Assembly (NCBI GenBank): GCA_001247695.2 | Contig: LGRX02034672.1 | Coordinates: 51,424-115,423 of the forward strand | Origin: Cymbomonas tetramitiformis | Lineage: Eukaryota > Chlorophyta > Pyramimonadophyceae > Pyramimonadales > Pyramimonadaceae | Direction of reading: 5' to 3' | DNA: 64,000 nt | Part shown: in pieces, positions 1 through 11,198 of the stretch | Position numbering within the stretch: the stretch's first letter is position 1 | Layout: every line of letters starts with the position of its first letter | The notes under the pieces: model-generated | Database searches by the model: none | What the model was told of the DNA's origin: nothing | What the model saw: only the letters and a program-made list of their open reading frames with translations | Program-made: the position numbers and the translations under genes

Positions 1-916
1 TGGGGCGGGCCTCGCCCTGCTGCCCCTCAGATGTCGGAGCCATGGACTCCTCCTCGTCCTCCCCACCCTCCTCGCTCAAGGAATCGTACAGCGAGGTTTG
101 CACTGCCACGTCACGCGCCCAGAAAGACTCCATCTCGTCATCCGTGTCCGCATCCGCCTGCCAGGTCAATCCTCCGCATCAGTACGTCTATGCGGCTAGC
201 ACTTCACTACCAAGCAAGCGCGTGCACTATGGCATGCACCCGGCTACTGTGTGCCCCCAGCAGCCCCCTGTGCCCCCCCACCCCCCTGCAGTCCCCTGTG
301 GTTCCCGCGCCCCCATGCAGCCCCTGTGATCCCAGCGTTCTCCCTGCAGCCCCCTGTGGTCCCCGGCGCCCTCCCCTGCAGCCCCCTGTGGTCCCCGGCC
401 CTCCCCTGCAGCCCCCTGTGGTCCCTGCAACCCCTGGTCCCGGCGCCCTGGCCCGACGCCCTGCAGCCCCCTGTGGTCCCCAGCGCCCTCCTGCAACCCC
501 CTGTGGTCCCGGCGCCCTCCCCTGCAACCCCCTGTGGTTCCCGGCACACCCCCCTGCAGCCCACTGCGGTCCCCGGCGCCCCCCTAGTGTCCCTGCCACA
601 TAAATGGGAATGTATATATTCCATAGTAAATACAGGAAGAGGCAAAAAACTGGAAGTGGGATCTGAGGAATAATATTTTGGCACTACCTGGGAATCCTCG
701 TTGGTCACCCCCCGGCTTGATGATGGTGGGTCAGGGGAATGCGCCGGGAGTTGCATGGGCTCCCGTAGGACGTCTAGAGCATAGTCCTCGAGACCAAGTT
801 CAGCCCCTCGCAGCCAATTGCGGAGCTGGGAAATGTGTGCGCGTGATGAGGCGGGAAGCTCGGATGTCTCCTCAAGTGTCAAGAGGAACTGGCCAAGGTC
901 GCTAATGAACTTCACG
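1..916 (-). CDS. Partial acidic protein of unknown function, two exons seen
   Basis: Two minus-strand blocks look like exons of one gene. The first (688–916) follows an acceptor CTGCAG and encodes a helical, leucine-rich stretch beginning KFISDLGQFLLTLEETS. It ends at a donor CAG|GTAGTG. The second (157 down to 1) follows an acceptor TGGCAG and encodes a very acidic stretch containing DADTDDEMESFWARD. Both sides of the join are phase 0, so they fuse without a shift. The intron (158–687) is filled by a GC-rich tandem repeat. The gene continues past the window edge and probably has further exons above 916, because the first block starts one base before a codon. I do not recognise the family. 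The evidence is reading frame, splice consensus and composition only. Confidence 0.5.
255..600. repeat. GC-rich imperfect tandem repeat inside an intron
   Basis: About a dozen imperfect units of roughly 20–35 bp share the core CCCTGCAGCCCCCTGTGGTC. The array keeps reading frames open on both strands, which creates long proline- or glycine-rich spurious frames. It lies wholly within the proposed intron 158–687. Confidence 0.85.
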
Positions 917-1142
917 CTGCAGCTCTGGCCTGACTTGCCCTGTCATCGCAGCGCGCACCGCCTTCAACAATTCGATCTCTACACGTGACACCGGTCAGAT
1001 GGCAGACCTGAGACTACCCTGCCACCCATTAGGTCCATACTATTCGAGCAAGCGCTGTGTTGATCAACCCTAATCTGACATGACTCTCACCCACGCGGCA
1101 CTCACTGCAGCTGCACTCTCTCGCCCGCGTTCTCAGTGCAAG

Positions 1143-1319
1143 ATGGACAGCTCGCGCCCGCAGGCGACGCAGGCATACGACCTGCGCCTGGCCATTCAGG
1201 AACTGCTCGCACTTGCCAACGTGCTACACTCACATCACTTGCCCCCTGTAGCCGAAAAGGGGCTCACACGCGCCTATGTGTATGACGCTCGCCTCACTCA
1301 CACACGCCTATGTGTATGA
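1143..1319 (+). CDS. Possible short exon or small ORF, unknown
   Basis: An ATG at 1143 opens a frame starting MDSSRPQATQAYDLRLAIQE, which has the composition of a soluble helical protein. After about 45 codons it runs into a short CACACGCCTATGTGTATG repeat and then a stop. There are no recognisable domains. It could be a first exon, a decayed gene or chance. The rest of 917–1290 shows nothing identifiable. Confidence 0.2.
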   Translation: MDSSRPQATQAYDLRLAIQELLALANVLHSHHLPPVAEKGLTRAYVYDARLTHTRLCV

Positions 1320-2530
1320 TGCTCGCCTCACTCACTGAACGGCATGAGATCGGCCAACAAAAGCCAGCCCATCATCATCCCAGTGGATGTGAAAAGCAAA
1401 TCAAGAGCAGGGCGGGGCCGTGACAAGATACCACAAACGCATACATATTCCCAACCCAAATGCAAAGCAGCATGGAAAGATGATACGATGTGACCGATCG
1501 TCGCCAAACAACTGTTGGTCTCTGGGTTACGGAGTAAGCGGACCCTGCTGGCATGCCCCCCAGTGGCTCCCGGTCGATGGATGGGACCTGTTGGTCCATG
1601 GTTATGTCATGAATGCAGTCACACCACACAGCATGGACACCCCAAGTCAAAAAAAAAAAAAGGAAACATGCGGGCACCTAAGTGCTCCCCACAAAATTCA
1701 AGGGAAAACATAGAAGGTGTACTTCACCACCTTCTGCCTCTCCTCGCAGCACGACAGACGAATCTACCGAGCTCTCCAAGAGGCAGTGCCCGCCAGAATG
1801 GCACCACAGGGATAACCGCCTCCCAAAACCCACTTCCACCCAGCGGCCGTCCCCGTTCACAGCGATCCGCCAGTACTTCATATTAAGGTCAAAGAACACA
1901 AGTCCCCCGGCATGTGTAATAACCATGAGCACTGTACACGGAGAGGGAGCTAGCGTCAGACGAATCCAAGACACTCCCAAAAAGCGAGCCGTAGACGAAT
2001 CCCCGACGCACTCAAAGAGGCAGTACCCGTCAGAAGGGTACCACAGGGACAGCCACATCCCATCATCCAAATCATTCCAGTGGCCGTCCCCGTTCACAAC
2101 GAGATGCCAGTACCCCATAAAGTGGGTGTCGATCACCAGTCCCCCGGCAGGTGAAAAAGCCCCAAGGCACTGGACATAAATAGAGCCAGCCGCAGACGAA
2201 TCCCCGACGCCCTCAAAGAGGCAGTACCCGTCAGAAGGGTACCACAGGGACAGCCACATCCCATCATCCAAATCATTCCAGTGGCCGTCCCCGTTCACAG
2301 CGAGATGTCAGCACCCCATAACGTGGCTGTCAACCACCAGTCCCCGGCAGGTGAAAAAGCCCCAAGGCACTGGACATAAATAGAGCCAGCCGCAGACGAA
2401 TCCCCGACGCCCTCAAAGAGGCAGTACCCGTCAGAAGGGTACCACAGGGACAGCCACAATCCCATCATCCAAAGCTCGCCTCACTCACACGCGCCTATGT
2501 GTATGACGCTCGCTTCACTCACACCCGAAC
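1285..2530. repeat. Segment bracketed by ~45-bp direct repeats
   Basis: The sequence GCTCGCCTCACTCAC…CGCCTATGTGTATGA…GCTCGC occurs at about 1267–1340 and again at about 2473–2520. It encloses the 67-residue-module array. The pair could be a large target duplication or a remnant of unequal exchange. Orientation is direct and the match is imperfect. Confidence 0.6.
1678..2475 (-). pseudogene. Decayed tandem array of a 67-residue module
   Basis: Four direct copies of a roughly 201-bp unit start near 1756, 1993, 2193 and 2393. The first is diverged and the last truncated. On the minus strand the copies encode a 67-residue module with the signature NGDGHWNDLDDGMWLSLWYP followed by SDGYCLFEGVGDSS. 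Two copies are in one frame, so the unit was coding-length when it duplicated. A missing C in the run near 2341 makes the next period 200 bp and breaks the frame. I do not recognise the module. The W/G/D-rich periodic pattern suggests a small beta-rich repeat, but that is a guess. A poly(A) tract of 12 lies at about 1650. Confidence 0.55.
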
Positions 2531-2715
2531 ATGAAACTTGCGCTGCCACCCAAGACGGCTTTGTACACATTTACATATGATACTGGCTTTGCGTCTGATA
2601 CCAAGCAACGGGCAGATAAACCGACAAGACGTGATGCACTGCCGGCACTTGAACTTTGATGGGTGAAAGTTTGGTTCACCGCTTGCACTTGGAGGTTACG
2701 GGTGGATTCAAGGGC

Positions 2716-3485
2716 TTAAGCTCGACTCACCGCTTGTACTTGAAAGTCTTTCACAGAGGAGGCAAGGCGGTAGTAGTCCTTCACGGCACTGGTCAGGGCG
2801 TCCGGGCAGTCGCGGCGTACCAGCTGTGCCACCTTCCCTTTCACCTGCTCCCACTCGCTCTGCAGGAGGCGGATGCTGGCGGCAGCACCCTTTGCTGGGT
2901 TGGTTGGCAGGCGCTGACCGGAGCCGAGGCACTCGAAGGTGAACTGCGCCTTCAAGATCACTTCCTGTGCAACCGGGCAGCCCGTGGAGCCTGCCTTGGA
3001 CGTAGCTGTGACAATGACCGTGCTTCGATATTCCGAGGTGTTGCAACAACTTATCACATACGACTTGTAGTCCTGATGGCGACGGCACTGTCGCACGTTT
3101 TCTTATCAATTAGCTTCTATGGTACTGATCTTGCAAAGAGTCAACAAACGTAGCCCAGGTTCCTCCCGGTACCCTAGAGTACGACAAATGCTGCTGACGT
3201 GCCGAGAGGCGATCCTCTCCACACAGTGATTACGATCAGTTTCGTACAACGCGCGTTGGGAACGGCAGCACCAGCAGAGGAGCGCCGCACCTTGACTTGT
3301 CTCTCGGAGCAGTTCATCAAGGTCATCTCTGTCAGGTGCCGCCACAACTTCTCGAAATCTTTGTGCCGTTTTATTAGGGTTTTGTGTGTTTTGGCACGTG
3401 GATGCGGGTCTCTTGAACCTTGTAGAAAACTAACCCACGAGCTCGGGCCAGAAGCCATAATGTCGATAAGCTCTTTCACGGCCAA
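2716..3485 (-). pseudogene. Fragments of an unrecognised minus-strand gene
   Basis: Several overlapping minus-strand frames look protein-like. One (about 2716–3096) includes SEWEQVKGKVAQLVRRDCPD and ends SSVKDFQVQAVSRA. One (about 3106–3345) includes RNHCVERIASRHVSSICRTL. One (about 3174–3485) includes KTLIKRHKDFEKLWRHLTEM. They are in different frames, and I could not find splice sites with matching phases. The region may be a multi-exon gene whose junctions I missed, or a decayed gene. No domain was recognised. Confidence 0.3.
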
Positions 3486-3728
3486 GATGACTACTTGGTT
3501 GTCTGTCGCTCACCATGCCACCAACAGACCTTAGTCCCTTGCCTCTATGTCCACCTGGAGGAAGCCCTGCGCGCGTAGGAGCTAATCAAGATAACGAACA
3601 ACTTTCTCCCATCCTCCACAAGCACCGACCGCCAACGAAAACGGCAACGCAAGGCAGGCGAACCTTCTTGCTATTGTACATACGTCCTCGAACTGGAAAA
3701 CGGTAGAAGCTGCGCAGCGATATGTGCA

Positions 3729-4230
3729 TTAGAGCATCCAACAGGCAGAGTCCAAGGTGATATTTTCGGAACCAGGGAGAAAGCTATGACATACTTTTGA
3801 TGAAAGAGACTTGCGGATTTCTGACAACAAGGGGGCAAGGACTTCACGACGTGCGTCTTCGTCAAAGAAGCAGCAGAAGCGTGTAAGGGAGGCGAAAACT
3901 GGTGTGTTATGGCAGTGAAGCATATCGCGGGCACGCACCCACTTGTGTGCCTGAGTTTGCCAAGCTGTTCTGGAGCTGCCGCAATCCTATTAGCTTTGAG
4001 CCCTGAGCAAGTTGGTCGAGTTGAAATCGTAAGTTCGGCACGCGTAAGAAACCGTCTGCAATACGCAAGGGTGTGACCGAAAAGAACATAAATTCGGGCA
4101 ACTTGCTAGATAATAAAGTTACACTTTCGGATATCCGCTCAGCGGTTCGGCAGGCATACTTTCGTTTTGGAAAACCGTATTCCGAAGTAGCGAAAGTAAG
4201 TCTCAGACAAAGACGGTAGAAGGCTTCCAA
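3729..4230 (-). pseudogene. Unrecognised degenerate minus-strand coding remnant
   Basis: Two minus-strand frames meet at about 3935. The upstream one (4230 to about 3940) contains RISESVTLLSSKLPEFMFF and RFQLDQLAQGSKLIGLRQL. The downstream one (about 3938–3729) contains SLTRFCCFFDEDARREVLAP and LLSEIRKSLSSK. Both have the composition of globular protein, but a frame change separates them with no matching splice pair, so a frameshift is likely. Function unknown. Bases 4240–4880 hold no gene I can support. Confidence 0.3.
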
Positions 4231-4885
4231 AAAATTCTTAGAACAGTTGTCGCAAGACGCGTGTGGCTAAAACCTAGTTTCGAGAGAATTCAAGAGTTCT
4301 AATAAGAGTGAAGCGGTCCACCTCGCTGCTTTCCCCTTGTGCGGGCAACAGATGCCCAATGTTTAGGCGTTCGGTAACAGCCTTCAAAGCTGATACCCAA
4401 CCCTCCATTACTTCAAAACTTTCCGACAGTATTAATCGAAATATGCGTAGCTATTATCTGAAAGTGAAGCGACTAATCGATTGGCTTTCCAGATTGTTGC
4501 CCGAGATCAGAAGCACGGAGAGCATGTACGGGGACGTGGTACAAGAAACTAACAGTTGGACATCGAGCAGGTCGCGAAGACTACTCGCACGTAAGACGTG
4601 CCGATCTTACGTTTCGCACTATACATACTGAGAGAAATGCCTGTTCCTTAAAATAGCGAAGGAAATGCTCCCTTCTTGGCTTGATGCGAAGCCGAAGGTG
4701 GAAAATGGAGGATCCCTTTTCAGTTTTGAAAGGGTTTCCGTTTCGGTTAGAGTTCTGACTTGAGTTCACAAGTCTGAAGTCATCGAGTCATATGCGATGG
4801 GTTTGCATTCGTCATTCGATAATATGGTTGTAAGGGGGGGAGGTCACCCATTTTTGCTGTTGGTCGTCATCGTCAGGATTCCCCC

Positions 4886-4957
4886 CGTCATCGTCATCAG
4901 CGATGACCATCATCCAGGAGGCGGATCGTCTGATTTCGCTTCCCGGATCGGGGAGAT
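4886..4957. repeat. Dispersed repeat, copy 1
   Basis: This segment matches 29866–29936 in direct orientation, sharing CCGTCATCG, GATGACC(A/G)TCAT, CAGGAG(G/A)CGGATCGTCT and TCCCCGGATCG-type blocks. It sits in the leader of the gag-like pseudogene, so it may be part of an LTR or 5' UTR. Confidence 0.55.
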
Positions 4958-5031
4958 GAAGGATCATGGCGTGGCTGTTCACCTCCAGCTTCGAAGTCGA
5001 AGTGCCGGTTGTGTCGTTACTAGTTTGAAAA

Positions 5032-5809
5032 TTGTGCGTAATTCCTCACTTTTTCCTGCCTGCTGACGACCGCTGCGCTTTATCCTGCGTTTCTAACACA
5101 TTTTTTCCTTCTACAGTCGTGAGTTTCGCAGCAACAGCAATTAATGTTCCGCGGAGGTCTGCCCGCGCCCGTAGTGGTTCTAGGTCTCGTCCTGCGAACG
5201 AGAAAACTCCTCCGAATGAGTCCCCTCCTGTTGCGTCCTCCGAGTCTCCGCGTGGCTCCCCGCCGCGTGATGAGTTGAACGTCCTTCGTTCTTTGGGTCT
5301 GAACGAGTCCGACGATGAGGTTGCACGCGCTGCTGAAGGGGAGCGTTGGTCTCGTGAGAATGTAGACCCGCCAGAGCTTGACGCGCTTGAAGAAGAGTTG
5401 TCTTTCGACAGCCAGCTCCCTCCTAGGCGAGCTCAGTCTCCACCGCTGGCAAGGAACGTATTTCAGAGACTTGCTTCTGCGGGTGACGTTGCGTGGTGGC
5501 GTCAATCTCGCTCCCCTGGCTCAGGTTGCGTCCCAGATGGAACCTCGCCTGAACTCCGTGGATAGAAAGTTTGTGCAAGATATTTGCGTTGACAGCTTCA
5601 CGGGTTTGAATTTTGAAGTCCTTTCTTCTTCTGACGACATGTTGAACACGCAATTGTTTAGCGCGGCGCACATGAGGGCGTTCTGCTCTAAGGTACCCAG
5701 CTTCGTGGTGGGTGCTCAACCGAAGGCGGTGCTGGTGAGGACTCTTGCCTATTCTCACACTGGTGGGTTAACCAACCGTAAGAGGTCGTTACGGTGGGTT
5801 AACACCTAG
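5032..5809 (+). pseudogene. Gag-like retroelement ORF, frameshifted
   Basis: The first frame (5032–5565) encodes a Ser/Pro/Arg-rich head (around SARARSGSRSRPANEKTPP) and an acidic stretch (LNESDDEVARAAEGERW). The second frame (from about 5490 to 5809) continues with a helical segment around QVASQMEPRLNSVDRKFVQD. The sense changes frame near 5490, where GDVAWW in one frame abuts GGVNLAP in the other, so one indel seems to have broken a single protein. A basic, disordered N-terminus followed by a helical core fits a retroelement Gag or ORF1, but no capsid motif or zinc knuckle is visible. A dispersed repeat lies just upstream at about 4886. Confidence 0.4.
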
Positions 5810-5892
5810 ATGACGAATTCGGTTTGAGCAGTATAGCATCAGTACGAGCGCGGAAACTGCCATAACTTCTACGTGTCGGTAGACTATTTGAC

Positions 5893-6264
5893 ATGTATGA
5901 AGTATTGATGTCCATATTTGAGACTGAGGCAAGGTCTTTAAATATCTTTGCACGGTTCTTTTGTGATGACATCATGCTCGTGGGGAAAACTAAAGACGAA
6001 GTTCAAGACATGCTAGGTATAGTTAATGAATTTATGAGCTTCATCGGTATTCCCATCAATGTTAAGAAATCCAAATACTCTTACAGAAAGCGCATCAAAT
6101 CCCAGGGCAAAATGCTAACACGATATGACCTGTCCGATGATTTACTCATCTCTGGGGGTCACCTGGAGCCCAATACCAATGACTCAAGTCCTTCCATTGA
6201 TGCGAAATGGATACCCCCTGAGTCACCAGAATTTCTGATACGGCTATGCAGACAAGCGCCGTGA
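5893..6264 (+). pseudogene. LINE-type reverse transcriptase fragment
   Basis: The frame contains FARFFCDDIMLVGKTKDEVQ, which carries the [FY]xDD catalytic box of reverse transcriptase. It is followed by a helix and the IPINVKKSKYSY strand typical of the palm of non-LTR (LINE) enzymes. Only about 90 residues of the domain remain. The flanks have no further RT, endonuclease or RNase H motifs, so this is a truncated dead copy. It may or may not belong to the gag-like frame just upstream. Confidence 0.7.
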
Positions 6265-6589
6265 ATATATTATCAATATACAAAATAAACACTGCAAAGT
6301 TGAACAGCAATGCAAGTGTACGGATGAGCGGGTTTGTGAGTGCAGTCTCTGTAAGAAGATCTGCTGAAGCACAACGCTTCCTCACTTTTGTACCTAACGT
6401 CTCCCATCATCTTAGATGGTACCGCCATTGGGTTGTGAACCCGAGACGTAGGTTGAACGACCAGCATGGTAATAACGACTAGTTCGTTCATGCTGCGCAT
6501 GCGAGTTCCGCGCATGCTGAAAGCCAAGATGGTTCTTGTTTGTTTTCAAGATGTATCTTTGCTTTGCCATCTTCGAGTTCGACATACGA

Positions 6590-6890
6590 ACTCTCGATGA
6601 CAGGGATGCCTAATGATATGACATTATCATCTGGCGACATGTACAGTCATCGTCGACCGTACTGACGACTGTCATAAATATAATTATGACGCGACTCGAC
6701 CTGTACAGTCATGGTCGACCATACTGTCGACTGTCATAATAATATATGACGCGACCGACTGTCATAATAATATATGACGCGACCGACTGTCATGATGTAT
6801 GACATGACATGGTATGACATGTCTCACAGGTATGACACGTATGACATGTATGACACATATGTCATCGGTCATGACCCTGACAGATCTCCC
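6590..6890. repeat. Palindrome-rich TGACATG / GACTGTCATAAT tract
   Basis: Short tandem and inverted units built from TATGACATG, CATGACA and TATGACGCGACCGACTGTC recur many times. Related (ATGAC)n motifs occur at about 29560, 29815 and 53070. No coding potential. The remainder of 6270–7928 is AT-rich with no gene I can support. Confidence 0.7.
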
Positions 6891-7928
6891 CTCTTAAAAG
6901 AGTTGTGACCTCACAACGGGCATACCTTTGTATATGTCTATGATGTCTTTGTTGTTGTTGCTTCTTGCCGGTACCAGTCTTCTTACACCGATTTGAGGCG
7001 TCCCTCATGGTGTTTTTAGGTTATTGGGGGGAACTGAGTCCACTTTAGTCCCTCACCTTAGGCATTTAGCCCTACAGTTCTTAGGATGTAGCCCACCTTT
7101 CCGGAAATCGTATCGTATTTCAGAGTGACGTTCCAAGGTTCAATGAAGAGCGTTTTCGTGATACAGATTGACGTTGGATTACTGATTGATCCACACGTTA
7201 TCATGTATGTACTAGACGATTCAAAGCATCCGAAGTCTACGTTACGGATTATTTGCGCTAGCCGTCGTCGCTTTGCGCAATCGATGATCCCACGATTTAA
7301 CAATTTGTAATCGAACGATTCTCGGCCTGATATAGTGCACCCAACCCTTCCTCCCCTCCTGAAGCTACTATGGAGGTTCACAAGTAGCGATGGGGAGCCC
7401 GATTTTTGGGGCTTGTTTTAATGCAAACGGAGAAGGCCCTGCTTACGAGATATCGGAGGGTCTTTATAAGTCCACTTTAAATCCTCACCCGTCTGCCAAA
7501 CTCCTTTTATGGTCCAGTACGCACGCTTTGACGAACATCTGTCGCGATGAGTGAGAATGGATTCGCCACGTACTAATGTGAAATTCGTTTTAGTTATGTG
7601 TGTCAAGCATAACTCAGGATCACAACTCCGTCCACCTCAGTTATCCGGTAGCGCGGATTTACTGGCCACAGAATCCGATGACAAACCACGGTCTTGGCAA
7701 AGGTAGCATTTAGCAGTTTTTATTTATCCACAGATATGATATTTCGCATGTGTGCGTATCTGTGCAAGGGTATGATTTTGAACAAGGCTCACTACACCTT
7801 TAGCAAGGAAGGATCAATTCCCGCTTCAATGCAACATAATGATAAACATTAAGAGCAAGGTTATATAGATGATCGACATGTATTAGTATATATTACAAGA
7901 AGTAAGGGCATAAGGCTTAATATAATGT

Positions 7929-10900
7929 TTAGCCTTCATAGGCAGCTATAATGTCTGCTGCATTGGTCAGCTCTGTGGCTTTGACCCAGGTGTCATGCTC
8001 AGGACCGTAGCCTGCATATCGTACTAAATAGTATTTGACACCTCTAGTGAACTTATCCGAGAGTATATGTGATATCTCAAATAGTGGTTGCCCTTCTTCG
8101 GTGATCATCTGTGGCAGAGGCAAAGGTGCTTGGATCGAGTCGTTGTACAGCTCTAATCTGGAAACAGGCTGTACCGGATGAATACGGATATCAAGATCTC
8201 CGAAATCTAACTCGTATGCACGTCCATGGCTAAGCACTTTGGAAATGGTGAACGGCCCAATATATGGCTGCTTAAAGTGTCTGCCTGCCTCTGTCAAACC
8301 AGTCCATTGAATAAACTCGGTCCGTAAAAGAACTTTCTGCCCAACTGCAAACTGCTTAGGCATGTGAGTCTTATTGAATCTGGCTTGGCTAATCTCTGCT
8401 GCTCGGGAAATGTTGTCTACCGCGTTGGCATGAACAGCCGAGTACTGGTCAAAATGATCTCGAATAGCTCTTTGTATTGGAACAGGAGCTTCTGGCGGAA
8501 TAGTGATAACCAGATCATGAGGCGAAAGTGGTTGCGCCATCGAGTCGAGATAAAATGGTGAATAACCACTTGATGCAGAAACGGTATTGTTAATTGCAAA
8601 CTCCACCAGAGGCAACTTGTCCTCCCACGAATTGGCTGAAGTATCATTGCAACAACACCTGAGGATGAAAAAATACTACTTAATCAGTTTATAAACCAGA
8701 GGATGGTGAAATCAAATCGTGAATCAACAATCTGAAATTTACCTGAGGATGTCCTCAATGAAGGCATGGCTCCTCTCATTGGCAGCATTCGACTGTGGAT
8801 GGTGTGACGATGTCATGGACAATCTCGTACTAGTAGATTTCCACAGTGTCTGCCAGAATGTAGAGGTGAATCTGGGGTCTCGATCTGAGATGATGTTCCT
8901 CGGAAGACCATGGAGCTTGAAGATATGCTGCATATAGATAGAAGCAGTATGCTGAGCTGTCCAGGTCATGCTGAAGGGAATGAGATGACAACGATGAGAG
9001 AATTGGCACATCACCACAAATATACTGTCGTGCCCATTAGTGGTGATAGGCAGGTCAGTGATCCAATCAAGAGATACATCTAGCCATTTTGTCTTAGGCA
9101 CAGAATATCGTATATGTGCCTGACCATAAGGCTTGTGTCGCCTCGTTTTCTGGCGCTGACAAACGGGGCACTCCCGAATGTACTTGATGGCTGCCGTTGT
9201 CATTCCTGGCCAATAATACCGGCTACGCAGAAGATGAAGCATGCGATTTTTGCCTACATGACCAGAAATAGTGGCTGAGTGGCACTCATGAAGAAGAATG
9301 TGGCGAAGTTGTGTGATTTCACCGTCATCTGTGGGGACTTTAGCTGTTGGTGGAATGTACAGCTGTCTGCCATATATGGTCTTACGATAGATCAACCCCT
9401 GAATGAGCTCGAAGCTGTAGCTGCTGACTGACTGTGACGAAGTCGATGATGTCAGCTTAGCCAAAATAGTCTGTGCAAATGTGTCACGATCATACTCGGA
9501 TATAATGATGTCGTGTAGCTGATGAGCTGATGAAGAAGATATAAGAGCAATGAATGTAGGATCTGCAGATGGAATGACCTCGCTGATGTCCATATGATGA
9601 AGACAATCAGTAAGTTCAAAAAGTGCAGAGATACGCGTGAGTGCGTCTGCAACCTTATTCTTCTCGCCAGCAATGTGCTCTATACGGAAGTTGTATTCAG
9701 AGAGCTCATCCAACCACCGTGCCTGTTTGGGGCTCAGTGTGGATTTGGTCTGGAAATAAACCAGTGGCTGATGATCTGAGCGTACAATAGTCTCAGGAGC
9801 TCCCAACAAGATGTGGCGAAAGAATCGGAAGCCTTCCACAATGGCAAATAGCTCGATCTCAGGAATAGGCCAACGTCTCTGTGTATCGGATAGAGTGACG
9901 CTGTGATAACCACATGGCTTCATACCTTTTCCTTGATCCTGGAGTATTACTTGACCAACGTGTGTGCCTGATCCATCGACCTCCATAATAGATGGCAGTT
10001 TCTGATCTGGAAGCTGCAATACTGGAGCGTTACAGATGGCACTTTTGAGGTTATCAAATGCCTGCTGCTGCTCAGTTTCCCAGACAAACTCTGCATTATC
10101 TTTAAGGAGACGATTGAGAGGTTCGGCAACTTTGGAGAACTTTGGTATGAATCTCCTAAATTGACCAACCATGCCCAAGAATGACCGAAGGGATGACTTG
10201 CCATCTTTAGCCATACGGCGTAGAGGCTGCTTTCCAACGGTGGGACCATAAGACACTGGAGGCTGAATTGCCATGACTGCTCTGATTCTGTCTTCGATGA
10301 TGGATAGGCCTGCTTCAGAGATGTGATGTCCGATAAAGTCTATAGATCTGACGAACAACTCCACCTTGGAAGGCCTGATGTAGAACTGGTGATCTCTGCA
10401 ACGCTGGAGGAACTGTCGAACATGCTTCACATGGCTGTCAAAATCTGGACTGTATACAATAGTGTCGTCCATGAATATGACAAGGAACTGGTCGATGAAG
10501 TCAAAGAATGCCCGATTTCCTACACGAAGTGCTGTTGCAGGAGCATTGGTCAATCCAAAAGGCATAACTGTCCATTCATAAGAACCGTATCTGGTGCGAA
10601 TAGCAGTTTTATGAATGTCGTCTGGATGAATGGGGATTTGGTGGAAGAACTGGTTGAAATCAAATCTACTGAACCAGCGTGCTCCCTTCAGCTGCTCTAG
10701 TAGGGTGTCATGTGGTGGTAGTGGATACGTGTCCTTTATGGTGATGTTATTCAGGGCACGATAATCACAACACATCCTCCACTTTCCCCCTGGCTTAGGA
10801 GCGAAAATGATTGGGCATCCATATGGCGATGATGATGGACGAAGGATACCCAACTCGACATATTTTATGATTTGCCGTTTGAGCTCCTCCATCATGGGTG

Positions 10901-11198
10901 CTGGAATGGTGCGCACTGGCTGTGACGGAGGCTTATGTCCAGGTTCGATGTCGATTCTATGATATCCACCTTCAAACCGTTCTGGCCTATGACCAGCCGG
11001 AAGATCCTCCTGGAAAACGTCTGAAAAGTCTTCTCTCACTTGATCACGTTCTGCTGTGACCTCGGGGTCTTCCATTGTGGTGTCTGAGTCTGCTGCTGCA
11101 AAGACCAATTCACCATCGACCTCGGAGAGGAAAAAGAGATATGCTACGGCTTCTTCAGCCGAACCACTGGATCGAATGCGACGGAGATGTTTTCTCAT
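7929..11198 (-). CDS. pol: Pol: RT–RNase H–integrase–chromodomain, one intron
   Basis: Exons 11198–8743 and 8658–7929 give about 1061 residues. Reverse transcriptase carries the catalytic box FMDDTIVYSPDF. RNase H shows acidic residues in EVDGSG, EIELFAIVEG and RSDHQPL. The integrase zinc motif (HECHSATISGH, then CPVCQRQK) is followed by the DDE core: DWITDLP, SDRDPRF and NERSHAFIEDILR. After the splice come the GPY/F-like C-terminus and a chromodomain (YYLVRYAGYGPEHDTWVKA) thought to guide insertion to chromatin. The ATG at 11198 overlaps the protease stop, suggesting stop–restart translation. Upstream in this frame a stop lies about ten codons away. Without splicing, the protein would end just after the catalytic glutamate and lose the chromodomain. 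Confidence 0.92.
8659..8742 (-). other. 84-nt GT–AG intron within the integrase frame
   Basis: On the minus strand the sequence reads CATCCTCAG|GTAAAT…TTCATCCTCAG|GTGTTG. Removing 84 nt restores the integrase exactly where relatives continue uninterrupted, between the EDILR helix and the WEDKLPLVEFAINN segment. The intron has in-frame stops. An 11-bp direct repeat, CATCCTCAGGT, spans both splice junctions, as expected if the intron arose by insertion with target duplication or by a small tandem duplication of an AGGT site. Confidence 0.85.

Noticed and set aside
207..603. Proline- or glycine-rich proteins within 200–600
   Set aside because: Products of a GC-rich tandem repeat lying inside a well-supported intron.
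6900..7928. 3' LTR of the chromovirus
   Set aside because: Only a short AGGGTTG/CCCTACAG-type similarity links 7066–7095 with 13395–13490. I found no paired long repeat, TG…CA ends or target duplication, so I do not call LTR coordinates.
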